Shown: positions 22,849 through 34,477 of the stretch, piece by piece
How positions within the stretch are numbered: the first letter of the stretch is position 1
How the letters are laid out: each line of letters opens with the position of its first letter
Assembly: GCA_035222895.1 (NCBI GenBank)
Contig: JAVYIG010006820.1
Span: 1 to 64,000, forward strand
Reading direction: 5' to 3'
From: Strongylocentrotus droebachiensis
Lineage: Eukaryota > Echinodermata > Echinoidea > Camarodonta > Strongylocentrotidae
Length of the DNA: 64,000 bases
The notes under the pieces: model-generated
Database searches by the model: none
What the model saw: the letters and a program-made list of their open reading frames with translations, nothing else
Told to the model about the DNA's origin: nothing
Translations under genes and position numbers: made by a program

Positions 22849-23869
22849 ATTAATTCTTGATTAAGTGTACTGATTGCAGTGGGAAAAGATAATGGATTCC
22901 ATTCATGTCCCTTATCAACTCTTCATCAACTAAAACTAAGAAAACAGGCAACTAAGAGAACAGGCAAACTGAATAGGGGAACGCAATAACTGTAGTATGA
23001 GGAGAAAGTGCACATCTCATGATCTAAAATACAGATTCCTCTTCAGTCAAATCTGCTATTTGACAACCTCATAAAAAGCACTGAAAGAATGTCTCCCTTG
23101 TGTCGGCTTGGCCACATTAAAGATATGGCTCCCTCATTTGGGGATAAGCAAATATTGATTCAGATCTTGAACGCACTTCACTCTCATATCTACAAAACGC
23201 TCTGGCCTTTTGTCAAAATTGCCGAGCATGCAGGTTCGTGTGGTCAGTTTGCAGGCAGAGCAATGGGACGTCTGGGATTTGTTAAGTGCCATGTAAAAGT
23301 CTGATTGATATTGTAAAGTGTCCTTGGAAATAAAATGGATTTATGAACAAAAAATGAGGAACAAAGATCACCACTTTGAATGCTTAACTGATTGAATACT
23401 AAGCCCAAGAAGCATATCATCTCTAATGGGTAAATGTCATAGGCAAACCTATGCCTAACAGACATGTTATGTGATTTCTAATATTTAATAAGGGGAATGT
23501 TTAAAATATTCTTTGATAGAATGTATATATTTTTTTTTTTAAGTCAGTTATATAACAGGGGAAAAAAGAAAAATGAAATTTGGAAAATTAAAAATACGTT
23601 ACTCGAAGTACAATCTTTTAGTTTCAGTACTATAACCATTGCAGATTCTAATAATCTTAGTAGCTTATTATTTCTTTACAGTTATGGAATTGAAATACAT
23701 AAGGGTTTGAAATCATGCAGAGGTTTGGAGAAGATGATATTTAAGAGTTCTCAGTAGAAATTTGTCTGAGCTCAAATGTAAAGAGTTTACAATTTCCACT
23801 AACGAAAGCCTGATATGAGTGGCATCTTCATCAATGACTTAATTATGCTACAGTAACCAAACCGTCCCA
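22849..23869. other. Intergenic tract; unrecognised open frame at 23089-23304
   Basis: The plus-strand 71-codon frame at 23089-23304 has a more balanced composition than most frames here, but no family resemblance and no convincing splice sites. A T run lies at 23531-23541. Nothing else could be delimited. Confidence 0.3.
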
Positions 23870-25440
23870 TCCCTCCTCTCACAGCCATATCAATATAATA
23901 AATAAGCACATTAACATATGGCTGGCCTCATTTAGGTTACCCTAGTTGGACAAATCAATACAAGTAGCTCCATGGCCAGCCACAAGCTAGAGCCTTCCTA
24001 TAGAGAATACCACATATCAAGATTGTGAAAAAATATATATTTTATCTTTTGAAGGGAAATGCTCCAATGTAGGGTCATTGCCTATATTAGAGTTTAAAAA
24101 ATTATAGATATTCAATAACATTTTTTTTCTGGGGGAGGGGGGGTTGTCCCAAATGCATTTCAAAGTCCCTTTTTTAACAAGGGGGGGGGGGGGAGGGGGG
24201 GTGGGGGAAATTGGCCTTCATGAATAAGCTAATGGTGCCACTATCATGAGACTGTTCTATCTCTCCTCTCACAGCTCTGTGATGAATGGGACATGGGCTT
24301 CCAATAATCATAATCTCATTAGCATGTAGCTTGTAGGCAACCTCATATAGGATACCCTAGTTTACTAGCTCAGTCAATACATGGAGCTTCATGGACAACC
24401 ACATGCTAGCTAGAGCCGGCCTTCATACGCAAATACCCCATCTGATCTGGGGATGCATGGTGAAAATATGTCTACTCTAGCTGCCTCTGAAAGGGAAATA
24501 ATGTAATGTAGTGACAGTCGTTATCACATATGCTTACATCCAATTTGAAAATCAAATACTTTAAAGGAGATTCAATGATGTTTCAAACTTTTATTTGGGG
24601 GTTTCATGTAGAAATGCCATTCATCCATAACACACCTGTGTCAGAGACCCAACATTTAAAATCAAAGTAAATCTAGATTTTACTTTTTTTTGACAAGGTA
24701 TACTATATATAGGGGTTATGGTTGCCACTACATTTTAGGTAAGGTTTAGCTTCATGGGCGGGGTTAGTGTTTGGTTTGCCCATGGTTGAAGTTAAGAATT
24801 CAGTTAGACCCCGTTCCCACTCACGAGCTAGACCACTCTTGTTGATATGGTATAGTGCGAACGAGCTAGACCGCTCCTGTTGCTGGGGGTTGAAAAGGTC
24901 AGCGGTTCAAATGGATCGAGTGCCTCATCTATAGAAACTGCTATATTTTGCTATATTTTCCTGCGTTCCACACACACGGACCAAAACGCACTTCAGGTTG
25001 AAGATCGCTTCCTGTCACGGTTTATGTTCCCACTTGCACACTAGATTAGTCTTGGGCGATCTAGGAAGCAAACTGGTCCAGAAGATTGCTTCCTGGACCG
25101 CTTGTCTGTTCTCACTCATTTCCTAGACCGATCTAGCCTGGATCGGTCTAGGAAGTGAGTGAGAACAGGGTCTTCTTGTAAGTTATATTCAAAAGCAGTT
25201 GTCCATTGAGTATGCATCTTAAAGTTACTGACGTCACAATTGCCAGACAACAATCCTATCCCTTTTTTCACAGCTACCTGTCAAATGCCTAATACACTTC
25301 CATTAATTCCTATTTCATTAGCATGTGGGCAAACTCGTTTAGGCTAGTTTGGTTGTTTAGTAGTCAACACAATGGAGCTCCATGGTCAGCTATAAGCTAG
25401 AGCCATCACGCTGAAAATACCGCATTTCAACAAGCCGGAA
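23870..25440. repeat. Three diverged copies of a ~200-bp repeat
   Basis: Copies begin near 23872 (CCCATCCCTCCTCTCACAGC), 24255 (TCTATCTCTCCTCTCACAGC) and 25255 (CTATCCCTTTTTTCACAGCT). Each continues through ATTAGCATGTGG-like, TTTAGG.TACCCTAGTT-like and GGAGCTCCATGGCCAGCCAC-like segments to GCTAGAGCC and AATACC.CAT. Long poly(G) tracts (24133-24143, 24181-24205) separate copies 1 and 2, and a MITE (24806-25173) separates copies 2 and 3. Confidence 0.75.
24806..25173. mobile_element. MITE with GTTCYCACTCAC inverted ends
   Basis: The left end AGACCCCGTTCCCACTCACG and the complement of the right end, AAGACCCTGTTCTCACTCAC, agree over about 19 bases. Just inside, GCTAGACC and CTAGACCGATC words are repeated in both orientations (24829-24885 and 25065-25152). 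No open frame of note. The flanking 8 bases (TTCAGTTA and TTCTTGTA) are only partly alike, so an 8-bp target duplication, as made by hAT elements, is possible but unproven. Confidence 0.7.
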
Positions 25441-25543
25441 AGCTGTCTGCTTGATCATTTTAGACCTCTAAATAACAATTTAATTGTATATTACACACAC
25501 TTTTATAGACCCCACCCCAACAAGTATATCATAGGCACCAATG

Positions 25544-25897
25544 TCAATAGATTGAAACAGAAATTCTTGCTATTAAAGATCTATCAAAATCTAGCTTAAA
25601 GGCATATTCAAATATGTAACAACAAAAAACAAAAACAAAGAAGGTCACATATGTATTCACTATGCTCTGTGTTATAAGACAGGAAATATGAAGCATATTA
25701 CACTTTACATCATCATAATTCTTTTTCAATGTTGCAGATTGCCGCTGAACAAGGTTCAACAATACAAATATCTTTAGGAATTGGAATATATCTGTAACCT
25801 TACTTTCCATATGTGTAGCATGCTTAGTGCTAGCTTTGTGCATGGATCTTAAATCAGTAGCACGACCCTTAACCCTTTGACAACCTATGTCTCTCAT
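25544..25897 (-). other. Unrecognised 117-codon open frame
   Basis: The N-terminal third (about residues 1-45) is charged and mixed; the rest is AT-driven Phe/Ile/Val/Leu-rich sequence. No family was recognised, no flanking splice signals stand out, and base composition matches the surroundings. Probably chance. Confidence 0.12.
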
Positions 25898-26059
25898 TCA
25901 CCTTGATACAGTGCAAGAACTACTCCCTTCCCAAAGGAAAGGATTAATCATCAACTGACAAGACTGGAAATGAAATTACCTTGAGCAGGTATTGATGTTA
26001 CAGGCACTCAGGAATATACATAAAGTGCCCTTAATGAACACTGGCCGTATTTGACCTCT

Positions 26060-26131
26060 GTTTTGAGCCAGAAGGGCATTCGCTCTGTGTTGAAGTGAAG
26101 TGTTTAAGGCCCTTTCGACTTGAAACAGACG
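26060..26131. repeat. Hairpin family H, copy 3
   Basis: GAGCCAGAAGGGCATTCGCT pairs with AAGGCCCTTTCGACTTGAAA in inverted orientation. The left arm is near consensus and the right arm is eroded. Confidence 0.7.
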
Positions 26132-26639
26132 TTATAAAGCCTGCTTTGTCCAATCTTAATTTAGCAAACCTCAAAAGCAGCAAGGTGAAAACATGAATAG
26201 GAAGGCCAAACACAATTGTGTGCTATGCATTGATTTATCAAAACTATTTTCCCCATCGATAGTTTAGAAATCTTTTGAAAGCAGAACATGACAAAATGAA
26301 TAGCAATGACAAATACACTTGTCTGCAATAGTAGCAGAATAAAATGATCATGAGTAGAAATAGACATTTTAACAACCTATATTTTAACCCAAAATGAATC
26401 CTTATTTCATTTTTTACATTATCATATAGAAGAGCGAATAAAAATTCATATTAGTGTAGACAAAACAAGTTGACATATAATACAAAATATTTCACAATTT
26501 ATCTGTTATTTTCTGTCAATGCTGATTACCCTTTTTGGTATATGCAGTCTATCATTGTAAAATCATCGCAATTTGGATTTTTGGATATGATATTTGATAG
26601 TATCTATCTTTCTATAACATAAAATAATTCTGCATAAGC

Positions 26640-28080
26640 TTAAACTTTCTCTTGAGTTAAAATGGCTCAAGATGCAAATAAATGTCATGGAAAGGTATGT
26701 CATGGCTGAATTCAACCATATGTAATTAAAACTGAAACTTTGTAAACCTTTCCTTTTATCTCGAACATGTTCTTAACATTATAGCATGAGTTAATTCTCC
26801 ATGACATGGGTAAATATCTCCTGAGTCAACTGAAATGCAAGTATAGCTGTTGAAATGGTGATATTCAATTCAATTCAATACGTATTTCTTTCCTTTTCAA
26901 CAGAAAAATAAACAAAGGTATTACAGATATTATTACAGAAAGTATTAAAACTTATGTGTGTACGTATTCATTTTTCATCGTGATAAGTATACAAATACAC
27001 TTTACACATAATACAATTATTACAAGAAATCTTAATTTCTGAGGAAATGGGGGGATCCACTAAAAACCAGTGCTTGTAGTTTGTGAACCCCCCAGAATTG
27101 CATGACCAAGTTCAACAGATTGCATGACCAAATTCAAAAGATTGATGCAATAGAACAAATCGTCACAACCTTAGTATGAATTGACACTTCCTAACCTTAC
27201 ATTTGATCTCAAAATAAGTCCTTAATTTGAAACGATTCCGCGTGATACAGGTAAATAGTCTTGTGAATGCAACCAAATTGAATCAGGGTTGTTTTAAGTG
27301 TATATATTGCTTGGAGAATTCAATAAATTGATACAAGAGTACAAAACAAAAAGATCGTTTGCATGTGATGTTTTTGATGTTATCAAAGATTCTACACGAT
27401 GCAGGCAAATGGTATCTTGAGTGAATTACTGTGTAGTTACTGCTATTTAAATGTAGACATTGCTTGGAGAATTCAATAAGTTGGTGCAAGAGTCCAATTA
27501 AACAATGCTATTTTCATAGAAATCAATACTTTCTTCACCTACATTTTACCAATAAATAAGTCCTTCACGTTACCAACAATTCTACGTGATACAGGCAATT
27601 AAATGGTCTCATAAGTGAATTGCAATGCAATTATTTTTGATGAAATGTTGATCACATGGCAGATTTCAATCAATTGATGAAGTAGAACAAAGCAACCCAA
27701 TTTAGGTAGATATTGATACTTTATGAACTCCATCATTAACCTCAAATCAAGTTCTTAATGTTATAACAAAGCCAATTCTACAGGAAAAGGTGAAACTGTC
27801 CAGCAAATTGAAATGCAATTACCGCTGTTGAAATGTTTCTATTGCAAGGCCAAATTATATCAATTGAAGCAGTAGAACAAAACAATTGTAAGTAGAAGTT
27901 GTAACAACTTCTTCAAGTTAAAACAAATGCCAATTCCACATGAGATGGTTAAACTGTCTCTTGAGTGAATTGCAGTGAAATTATCACTATTGAAACTGAA
28001 ATTAAGCCCAATTTTGCATGGTGAAGTACAATAAAGTGATGCATTAGGCAGTATACATTGTAAATAAATCCTTCTTTCTC
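26640..28080. repeat. Diverged tandem array, ~155-195-bp period, at least 6 units
   Basis: Unit landmarks are the words AATTCTCCATGACATGGGTA (26793), GATTCCGCGTGATACAGGTA (27233), GATTCTACACGATGCAGGCA (27389), AATTCTACGTGATACAGGCA (27579), AATTCTACAGGAAAAGGTGA (27773) and AATTCCACATGAGATGGTTA (27931). Between them recur TGAGTGAATTGCAATGCAAT, GTTGAAATG, ATCAATTGATGCAGTAGAAC and TCCTTAA.GTTA segments. The first interval is lengthened by a LINE-like tail (26862-27100). Confidence 0.8.
26862..27100 (-). mobile_element. LINE-like 3' end with (ATTGA)n tail
   Basis: On the minus strand the piece ends GAAAAGGAAAGAAATACGTA followed by TTGAATTGAATTGAATAT, a short pentamer tail of the kind found at the 3' ends of CR1/Jockey-type LINEs. 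Upstream it has TTCACAAACTACAAGCACTG and a TGGATCCCCCCATTTCC segment. A similar tail occurs at 35585. No coding part remains. Confidence 0.45.
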
Positions 28081-28570
28081 CTCTAACAATCAAATCATGC
28101 GAGGTAAAAAAAGAAGAGAAAAGCTGCAAATTGGAAGCTAGCTATGGCAGTATCTCGGATGGCGTGGTTTGTTTCATGGCAAGCCGAGCCTTTGGTAGGG
28201 TGACTGACATGATAATCAGCATTGATTTCCTACTTATCGTCGGTCTAGAGAGGCATTTACTTACCAAACACCCAGGAGCGGACGCACCATTGGAGAATAA
28301 AAACAAGGGCACATGGTATCGACCCACCTGCAAAACATCATCAGAATGCAGAACAACACAATGGAAAAGGCCTCTGCTTTTCTGAAAGGGGGCATTTCCT
28401 TGATCGTCCTCTCATGTGCCTTAATCCTCTCTTTCCATCCTAGTCCCTCCTGATCCGTCCCCTCGTTCTCTTCTTCATCTTCACTTTAACTTCCTCTCTT
28501 TGCAATTATTTTGCTTTTCCCCTCTCATCTTGCTATTCTTAACTCTAAAATGAAAATACTTCTCTTTTTC
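28081..28570. other. Unique tract with short open frames
   Basis: The plus-strand frame 28131-28385 and the minus-strand frame 28142-28333 overlap one another here. The base composition is a little higher in G+C than the neighbours, but I recognise no protein family and no exon boundaries. Pyrimidine-rich sequence follows. Confidence 0.25.
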
Positions 28571-28770
28571 TATCTCAATTCCTCCTCTCTCTATCTCTCT
28601 CTGTGCATGGTGTGAGTGTATGTGAGTGGGTGGGTGTGAGTGTGAGTATATCTTTCTTCTCTATTCTTTCTTCTTCTATCTCTACTTCTTTCTCTCTCTG
28701 TCTTCTCTCCTTCTTTCTCTCTGTCTTCTCTACTTCTTTCTCTCTCTGTCTTCTCTACTTCCTGCTCTCT
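28400..28770. repeat. C/T-rich microsatellite tract
   Basis: A pyrimidine-rich run in which 'TCTTCTCTACTTCTTTCTC' words recur at about 28670-28770 with a period near 29-30 bases, next to a GTGAGTGT-rich stretch at 28612-28648. Frames through it are Ser/Leu/Phe-rich artefacts. Confidence 0.85.
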
Positions 28771-29441
28771 ACTTGTGCAATTACGTTTTACTGACAGTTC
28801 ATTCTGATTCTAATACACGAACAATAAAACACATCTACGTATGCACACTGCCACTCTTTACAAATCTAGGATTCTCTATCTAATATCTTGCTCCACCTCT
28901 CTCGTTATGCATACTTCTTAAATTCCTTGCCATTGGCACTACTGGTATAGAATCCGCATACAAATGGCATGCTCAAGGCAGCAATATTATAGCGTTTCTG
29001 TAACCTTACAATTTGAAATTGATGCTTGCTTTGAAAAACACCCTATGGAATAAATGAATAAATGGAGACTTAAATTCTAATCCCCAAATGGATCTATTTC
29101 CTAGTTTAAAAAAATAGTACAATCACTATGAACACATATCGGAGGAAGTCTGCTGCATTTCATGAATAATTCAACACAGAATTTGTATTGTTCTTGATCC
29201 AATTTTTTGGCAGCTTAAAAAGAAAACAAGGTATCAAAATCGTTTGAAAAAGCTACATTTTAAATAGATTGTCAGGGTGCAAATTCAAAACTTCACAGAT
29301 AGCATTAGCAATGGAAACAAGGATTAAATTATGAAGGACAAAGAGATATATCTAGGGACATGCTTTTACATTCTAATAAGGATAGAGTTATGTAATCACT
29401 CTCTACATTTATCCCTACTCATAATGCATCACTAATACATC
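28771..29441. other. Intergenic tract without recognised gene
   Basis: AT-rich and unique-looking, with no exon, SINE or inverted-repeat element delimited on either strand. Confidence 0.35.
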
Positions 29442-29561
29442 GGTCACACAGCCAAACCGACTTAAGACCAACTCCAAACTGACTGATTCTCGACCATAGA
29501 CATTATGTAATATTTTTATTTAGTGTATTGTCGGTCTGGTGTCAGTCTTGTTGGTGTGACA
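29442..29561. mobile_element. 120-bp MITE with GGTCACAC ends
   Basis: The left arm GGTCACACAGCCAAACCGAC and the complement of the right arm, GTCACACCAACAAGACTGAC, are alike, with further pairing between CTGACTGATTCTCGACC-type and CGGTCTGGTGTCAG words inside. The element is short enough to be almost all stem. No target duplication was recognised. Confidence 0.6.
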
Positions 29562-29595
29562 AGGTATCAAACTGCCATTTTTAGAAGAATTCACC

Positions 29596-29695
29596 TGATG
29601 AGTACCAGAAGGGCATTAGCTCTGTCTTAAAGGTGATATAAGCTAACACTACATTGACTCCCAGCAGATCATCAGTTCAGAGCCAGAAGGAATCA
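29596..29695. repeat. Hairpin family H, copy 4 plus an extra left arm
   Basis: ACCAGAAGGGCATTAGCTCT (29603) is a normal left arm. The right side keeps only CCCAGCAGATCATC (29660). A second left arm, CAGTTCAGAGCCAGAAGGAA, starts at 29673, so the locus looks like a rearranged pair. Confidence 0.6.
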
Positions 29696-29942
29696 TAATT
29701 ATCAGCATCATTTCCCTTTTAAAATAGTGTAAAATATGATCATGTTTAAAATCTATCTAATTCTTATTTTTGAGAAATTCAGATACTAGGGTTGCTTTTA
29801 TTTGTGTTAACTTTATTTTTCTATCTAAGTTTAATTGTCTTCTGTAAGTTTCCTGGTTTCTAGTGATACATTATTGGCCAGATTTGTGATTTTCATTGAA
29901 TTTCTAGTTTCAAGAATAAGAGTTGATACCTTGTAGCTCATC

Positions 29943-30017
29943 ATCTGTTGAGAGTCACAAGGGCATAAACTCAATGTTAAGATATACGAGTATATGCTTA
30001 TCTGGTTCTCAGAAGAC
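29943..30017. repeat. Hairpin family H, copy 5
   Basis: ATCTGTTGAGAGTCACAAGG and GGGCATAAACTCA form the left arm; TATGCTTATCTGGTTCTCAG with AAGACC forms the right arm. The copy is diverged but keeps the length and the outer stem. Confidence 0.6.
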
Positions 30018-30023
30018 CACTTT

Positions 30024-30100
30024 GACTGTTCGGAGCAAGAAGGGCAGTAATGCTGCATCAACGATAAGAGCTAACACCCTTCTGGCTCTCAGCAGACAAT
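30024..30100. repeat. Hairpin family H, copy 6
   Basis: CGGAGCAAGAAGGGCAGTAA is mirrored by TAACACCCTTCTGGCTCTCA with the consensus GCAGACAATA terminus. It lies only a few bases after copy 5, in a cluster of three. Confidence 0.75.
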
Positions 30101-31040
30101 ACATACTCTTTTTACTACAAGACATGTTCAACTTTGACTTTCTTTTCTTCGAATCTGAATCAATGCTACTCACATTCCGAGTCCAGGTTTTGATATGTCA
30201 GGTCATGATCTAAGCCTGAGGCGATAGGTGGCGCCCAGGAAGGAGCAGTGTGAGTATGCAACGTGCCTCACTCACTGTATATGGCCCGTATCCCTCCCTA
30301 GACAGCCCTTAGAGCTTGAACTGAAAGGGTGAAAGACATCGCCTCCCTCTTGTCTCGCACCATTCTGTGATGGAGTGCCATCCAGCCTCATTCATTACAT
30401 ACTAGTCAACTATGTTCGTATATAGTGTTTCCTGACTGGATTGTCGGGGAAAAAAGTGTTGGGTATAAAAATGCAGATAATGAGAGTATAGTGTTTGTCT
30501 GACCGACTTTAAGACGATTTTATACCCAATTTGGACGAAGGTTTACCAAATCATAATCATATTTAAATATTTATTGAACACAAGTCCCCAAAGTTGGTCA
30601 TGTGTTTTTCCAAGGGTAGATCACACATTATCTTCATGTTGGAATACTTTCACCTGACATTTAAATTTACAGTGGATGGGAATATCAAAGACTGCTTCAA
30701 CAAAACGTACCAACAATATCTTACTCCATACTTTACATCAAAAATATTAATGAGAAATAACTATTTTCTATCAATACAAAACATTCTAAGCATCAGTCCT
30801 TCCCTTCTCTCCAGCCCCAGGCTTCCTCCATATCCTATCATATTCTGATTTTATTTATAATCTTCTGCCCTTACTTTCATCTGCCATCTTCTATTCCCAT
30901 TTTAAATTACACCTGCCTTACTACTTCAACAAAATAATATTTAAAGCCACTGTAAATTCATATTAACCTGTTAACCACTGAATTTTCCTATGACCAAAGG
31001 CTTAATACAGGAAACACCCAGATTCTTGTAAGCAATGGGT
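30101..31040. other. Intergenic tract without recognised gene
   Basis: A slightly G+C-richer stretch at 30210-30400 (GGCGATAGGTGGCGCCCAGG) has no identifiable function or repeat partner in the window. The remainder is AT-rich. Confidence 0.3.
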
Positions 31041-31270
31041 TAAGTAGTCTCATCTTCAGCCATCCTCGTCATCTAATCCTCTCACTATCCCTAACATAAT
31101 CTCAATACCCTCTACCCTCATCCCTCACCCCTTCCCCCCATACCCCACAATAAACTCTCCTACTAATCCCTAACCCTCCCCCGTCCCCACCATAAACTTT
31201 TCCAATACCCTCATCCCTTTCCCCTCATTCCTTTCGCCTCCCCCATCCTCAACATATGCTCTCCCAACAC
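31041..31270. repeat. C-rich degenerate tandem repeat
   Basis: Words such as CTCAATACCCTCTACCCTCATCC (31104) and TTCCAATACCCTCATCCCTT (31198), together with CCCCACAATAAACTCTCC and CCCCACCATAAACTTTTCC, recur with a period of 50-95 bases in almost G-free sequence. It resembles the larger C/T-rich array at 41.0-43.8 kb in composition. Confidence 0.65.
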
Positions 31271-32380
31271 CTTAATCCCTCGACTATTCAATTGTTTCCA
31301 TTCACATTAGAGCTGCCCTAGTTACACTGATTACTAGACCATCATCATGTTCAACAAGTTAAATCCATGTTCACATCCAACGGAAATAAACCATCTCAAA
31401 ATACTACAGTAACAGAAGTAAGATAACATACATGTCGGTGAAGTAGCATTCATATTTTGTTATCTTAAAGTATGCAAATATGTCAGTAAGAGTTGAGGCT
31501 CTTGTTCTACTTGGATACTTTCTTCATATCTACTTGCTTTTTAGTTACATGACTACCCCCCCCCCCCCTCTCCTTTCATCATGGTGGTGTTTTGATGATC
31601 TGACACATTTTCCAGCACCAATTACTCCAGGGTTTGTTTTGTCAAAAGTAGAAGGACAGTGTAAACATTTGAGAACTACTTTATGATTAGGATAAGAGTT
31701 AGGTTTCATGTTTGTCCCATGGTTGCAGTTCTGAATTTGGTTCGTTAGGAAATCAACGCGGAGCACTTGTCGAAGGATCATTTGTTGTTCAACTAGTGTT
31801 TTAACCAGTTGATATCATCACGTGTGAACAAAGCTTCCAGGAAGATATCTACAGACCTGGAGATCCCCAAGGCTAGACATTCTATGTTCTTTTAAACCAC
31901 TGCCACAGGATGAGAAGGAAATAAAACGGTGTGTTTGCAGCTGCTTACGATCAAAACATCGCAAAAAGCAGGGTGGTATGAAGACAGAAAGATGCATTCT
32001 CACTTACTACACAGTTGGTGCATCTTCAGACAAATGTGTTTAAATAGAAAGCAGCCTCCAGTCAATTCCTGCATTATCACATTATTCAATGGTCAAATGA
32101 ATTCAAAACCACAAACTACTTTTGCCTAATAAACACATCTGAACCCTTAGAGGGCAGGTTTACTATGTATGTCTTGAGCCAAGATGGCAGAAGATGCAAT
32201 ATAACGTCTGGGGGGGGGGGGGGGGAGGTGGTCAAATGAATCAAATGTTATATAGAATCTCTGGTGATTAAATAATCTATTCCTTATGAGAATCACACTA
32301 AACATGTGAGAAAAGCTAGCAATCAATGGTTTAATCTGATAGCTATACATATCTATTGAACCTCATCAAATCACTCTCTG
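31271..32380. other. Intergenic tract with poly(C)/poly(G) runs
   Basis: C12 lies at 31557-31568 and a G run of about 17 bases at 32209-32226. The short open frames at 31480-31686, 31929-32129 and their antisense overlaps have no family features. No exon was recognised. Confidence 0.4.
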
Positions 32381-33040
32381 AAAGTAGCAAAAAACACCTG
32401 CTTAACTTATATGACTCATATAAATGTACAATGTATGACATCTCACTAAGGTTAATGGTGATAGTCCATGCTCTAACACTTTGTATGAGTCAGTTTCAAG
32501 ATAGAAGCATGAGAACCTAGCATTAGCAGGTTGATGCTATTCGACTATGCATATTCATTGAATCTCATAAAAGTGCACATGTGTGGTGAACCCTATGATT
32601 CCTCAACATACAGTAGCTTCAGAGCACCTGCTGTTATCACAACTCATTTCAACATCTACATTAGATATGAATGTACCGGGTCACAGCATTCAAAATCCAC
32701 TTTTTAAATGTTTATTAGAATCTAGGAAACCATGAGTTAATCCTTAAAGGGTCCGAATAAAAGGTCTGAATGAATCAGCTTCCTTTCTTTAAATTGGCAT
32801 CCATCAGTTTTGTTTTTGTTCTTTTTTTCTAAGTCTTTAATCATGTAGATAGGCCTAGTGAACCTCATGCAAGCACACATAGCTAGAAAACTCCATCATT
32901 TCTTAAAGAATAGCTACAAAGCAACTGCAGATTTCATGACTCAATTATCCACATTAGATATGAACATAGCAAGTCACATCGTTCCATGGTCTCATTTTCA
33001 AACAAAGGCACCTGAACATGTGATAACTGCTTTGCTGGTC
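32381..33040. repeat. Diverged tandem repeat, ~290-bp period
   Basis: ACATTAGATATGAATGTACC with GGGTCACAGCATTC (32659) recurs as ACATTAGATATGAACATAGC with AAGTCACATCGTTC (32953). GTGAACCC(T)ATG...CTCA segments precede both, and a fainter earlier unit around 32360-32450 has AACCTCATCAA and CACCTGCTTAAC. Confidence 0.6.
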
Positions 33041-33059
33041 AGAGATTTCTCAAATTTGT

Positions 33060-33076
33060 GCCCCCCCCCCCCCCCT
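33060..33076. repeat. Poly(C) tract
   Basis: C15-C16 interrupted by a single T. It produces a polyproline stretch in a spurious open frame (32858-33175). Confidence 0.9.
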
Positions 33077-33179
33077 CCCCCAACCTGGCAAACGAATCTT
33101 AGATCGGCCATTGCTAAAAATAATTTCCAAATCCAATGCAAAGCGTACAAGAGCCAACATATTTTATTTTATTAATAAA

Positions 33180-33640
33180 AAACTAAATATTCTACCTAAA
33201 AATTTGCATTCACCAATTCCAGATTTAACCCAGATTTGTTATTAGTCTTCCCAAATCCTGCATGTTGAGGCTGCTTAATTAGTACAGATTGGCAGACATG
33301 AGCCCGCCAGTATTTGCTTGATAATTTCTGCTCAATTAGAATAGCTAGGGCACTCTATATCCGTAGCCTTTAATGCATACTAATTAAGAGGGCTCAAATA
33401 TGGATTTTATAGTTGTAGAATGCTGTGCTTGAATGAAGAAAAAAAAATGAGGGCTTGATTTATATTGCTGACTGGCATAGTTAATTTGAGTAACAGACAT
33501 TTGAAAACATGGCTAAGGTTATTGTGTAAAATACGCTCATGACCCAAAACCATACTTTTTGTTTTGTTATCACTGTGATAAAGATTAAAGATGCCCTGAT
33601 ATTATGGCATTCTGACAAAAACAGGAAACATGACAATATG
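33180..33640. other. Non-coding tract with clustered TAATTA motifs
   Basis: 33270-33390 contains GCTTAATTAGTAC, CTCAATTAGAAT and ACTAATTAAGAG within about 110 bases, embedded in sequence of more balanced composition than its surroundings. TAATTA is the core site of many homeodomain proteins. This could be a regulatory element, but conservation cannot be assessed here. Confidence 0.2.
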
Positions 33641-33654
33641 CCAATTGTTACGAT

Positions 33655-33802
33655 TGGCTTCTCTCCTCTCTCTCTCTCTCTTTCTCTTGCTCTCCCTCGA
33701 TCTCTGGATCTCTCTCTTGCTCTCCCTTCCCCCTCTCTCTCTCTCACTCTCCCTCCTCCTCTCTTTCTCCCTCCTTCTCTCCCTCTCTCTCTCTCTCTCT
33801 CA
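33655..33802. repeat. (CT)n microsatellite
   Basis: About 145 bases of CTCTCT/CCCTCC. Open frames on both strands (Ser/Leu and Arg/Glu strings) are artefacts. Confidence 0.97.
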
Positions 33803-34184
33803 AATATTAGGTATTGCACTCTTTGATTAAATGAAATAGGTGAACCAGATTTATCATGAATATCCATATCATCAATCAAATTTTGAACTGAACAATGATT
33901 GTGAAATCAATATTGATAGTGAAGGTTTATAACATTTTGCATTATCAAGTACCAGTGGGGGTTAAGCTGGATTTTATATGCTTATTCTTTTAATGAAAGA
34001 AAGAGGGTCAACTTAAATCCCTGGAAAGATATTATGGGAAATGGGGATGGGATTGTACTTGTAGCAATCATGATTACTGTATGCCTGTCAATAAAAAAAG
34101 ATTGAATGAAATAAGCAGTTCATTTTGGAACATTTTAGTGCACATATATAAACAGTCTCAACTATCTGGTCCCTGAGTACCGTT

Positions 34185-34224
<40 letters not shown>

Positions 34225-34477
34225 TGGAAATGTTGCACTTCATTGGCAAATATGGACTTATCTGTGTGAGCTAGCTACATACCCATGAACATAAGGGCCA
34301 CGCTGGACAGTGGAAAATCAGAGCAGAAAATGTAAACAAGCAACAGGATGAATCAAATCCTTCTGTAATACCACAAAGCAACTCATTTCTCATGTCTCAC
34401 CCCGATAGACTGATACTACCGGGTGTTCAAAGGCGACACAAGATACATTTCGAGACTAAGTAGATTTCTGGTTATCT
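33803..34477. other. Intergenic tract with a (TC)n run
   Basis: A pure (TC)n stretch of about 30 bases lies at 34191-34220. The rest is AT-rich with no recognised features. Confidence 0.5.

Noticed and set aside
33481..33879. Arg/Glu-rich 132-codon frame and Ser/Leu frames on the other strand
   Set aside because: Produced by the (CT)n microsatellite.
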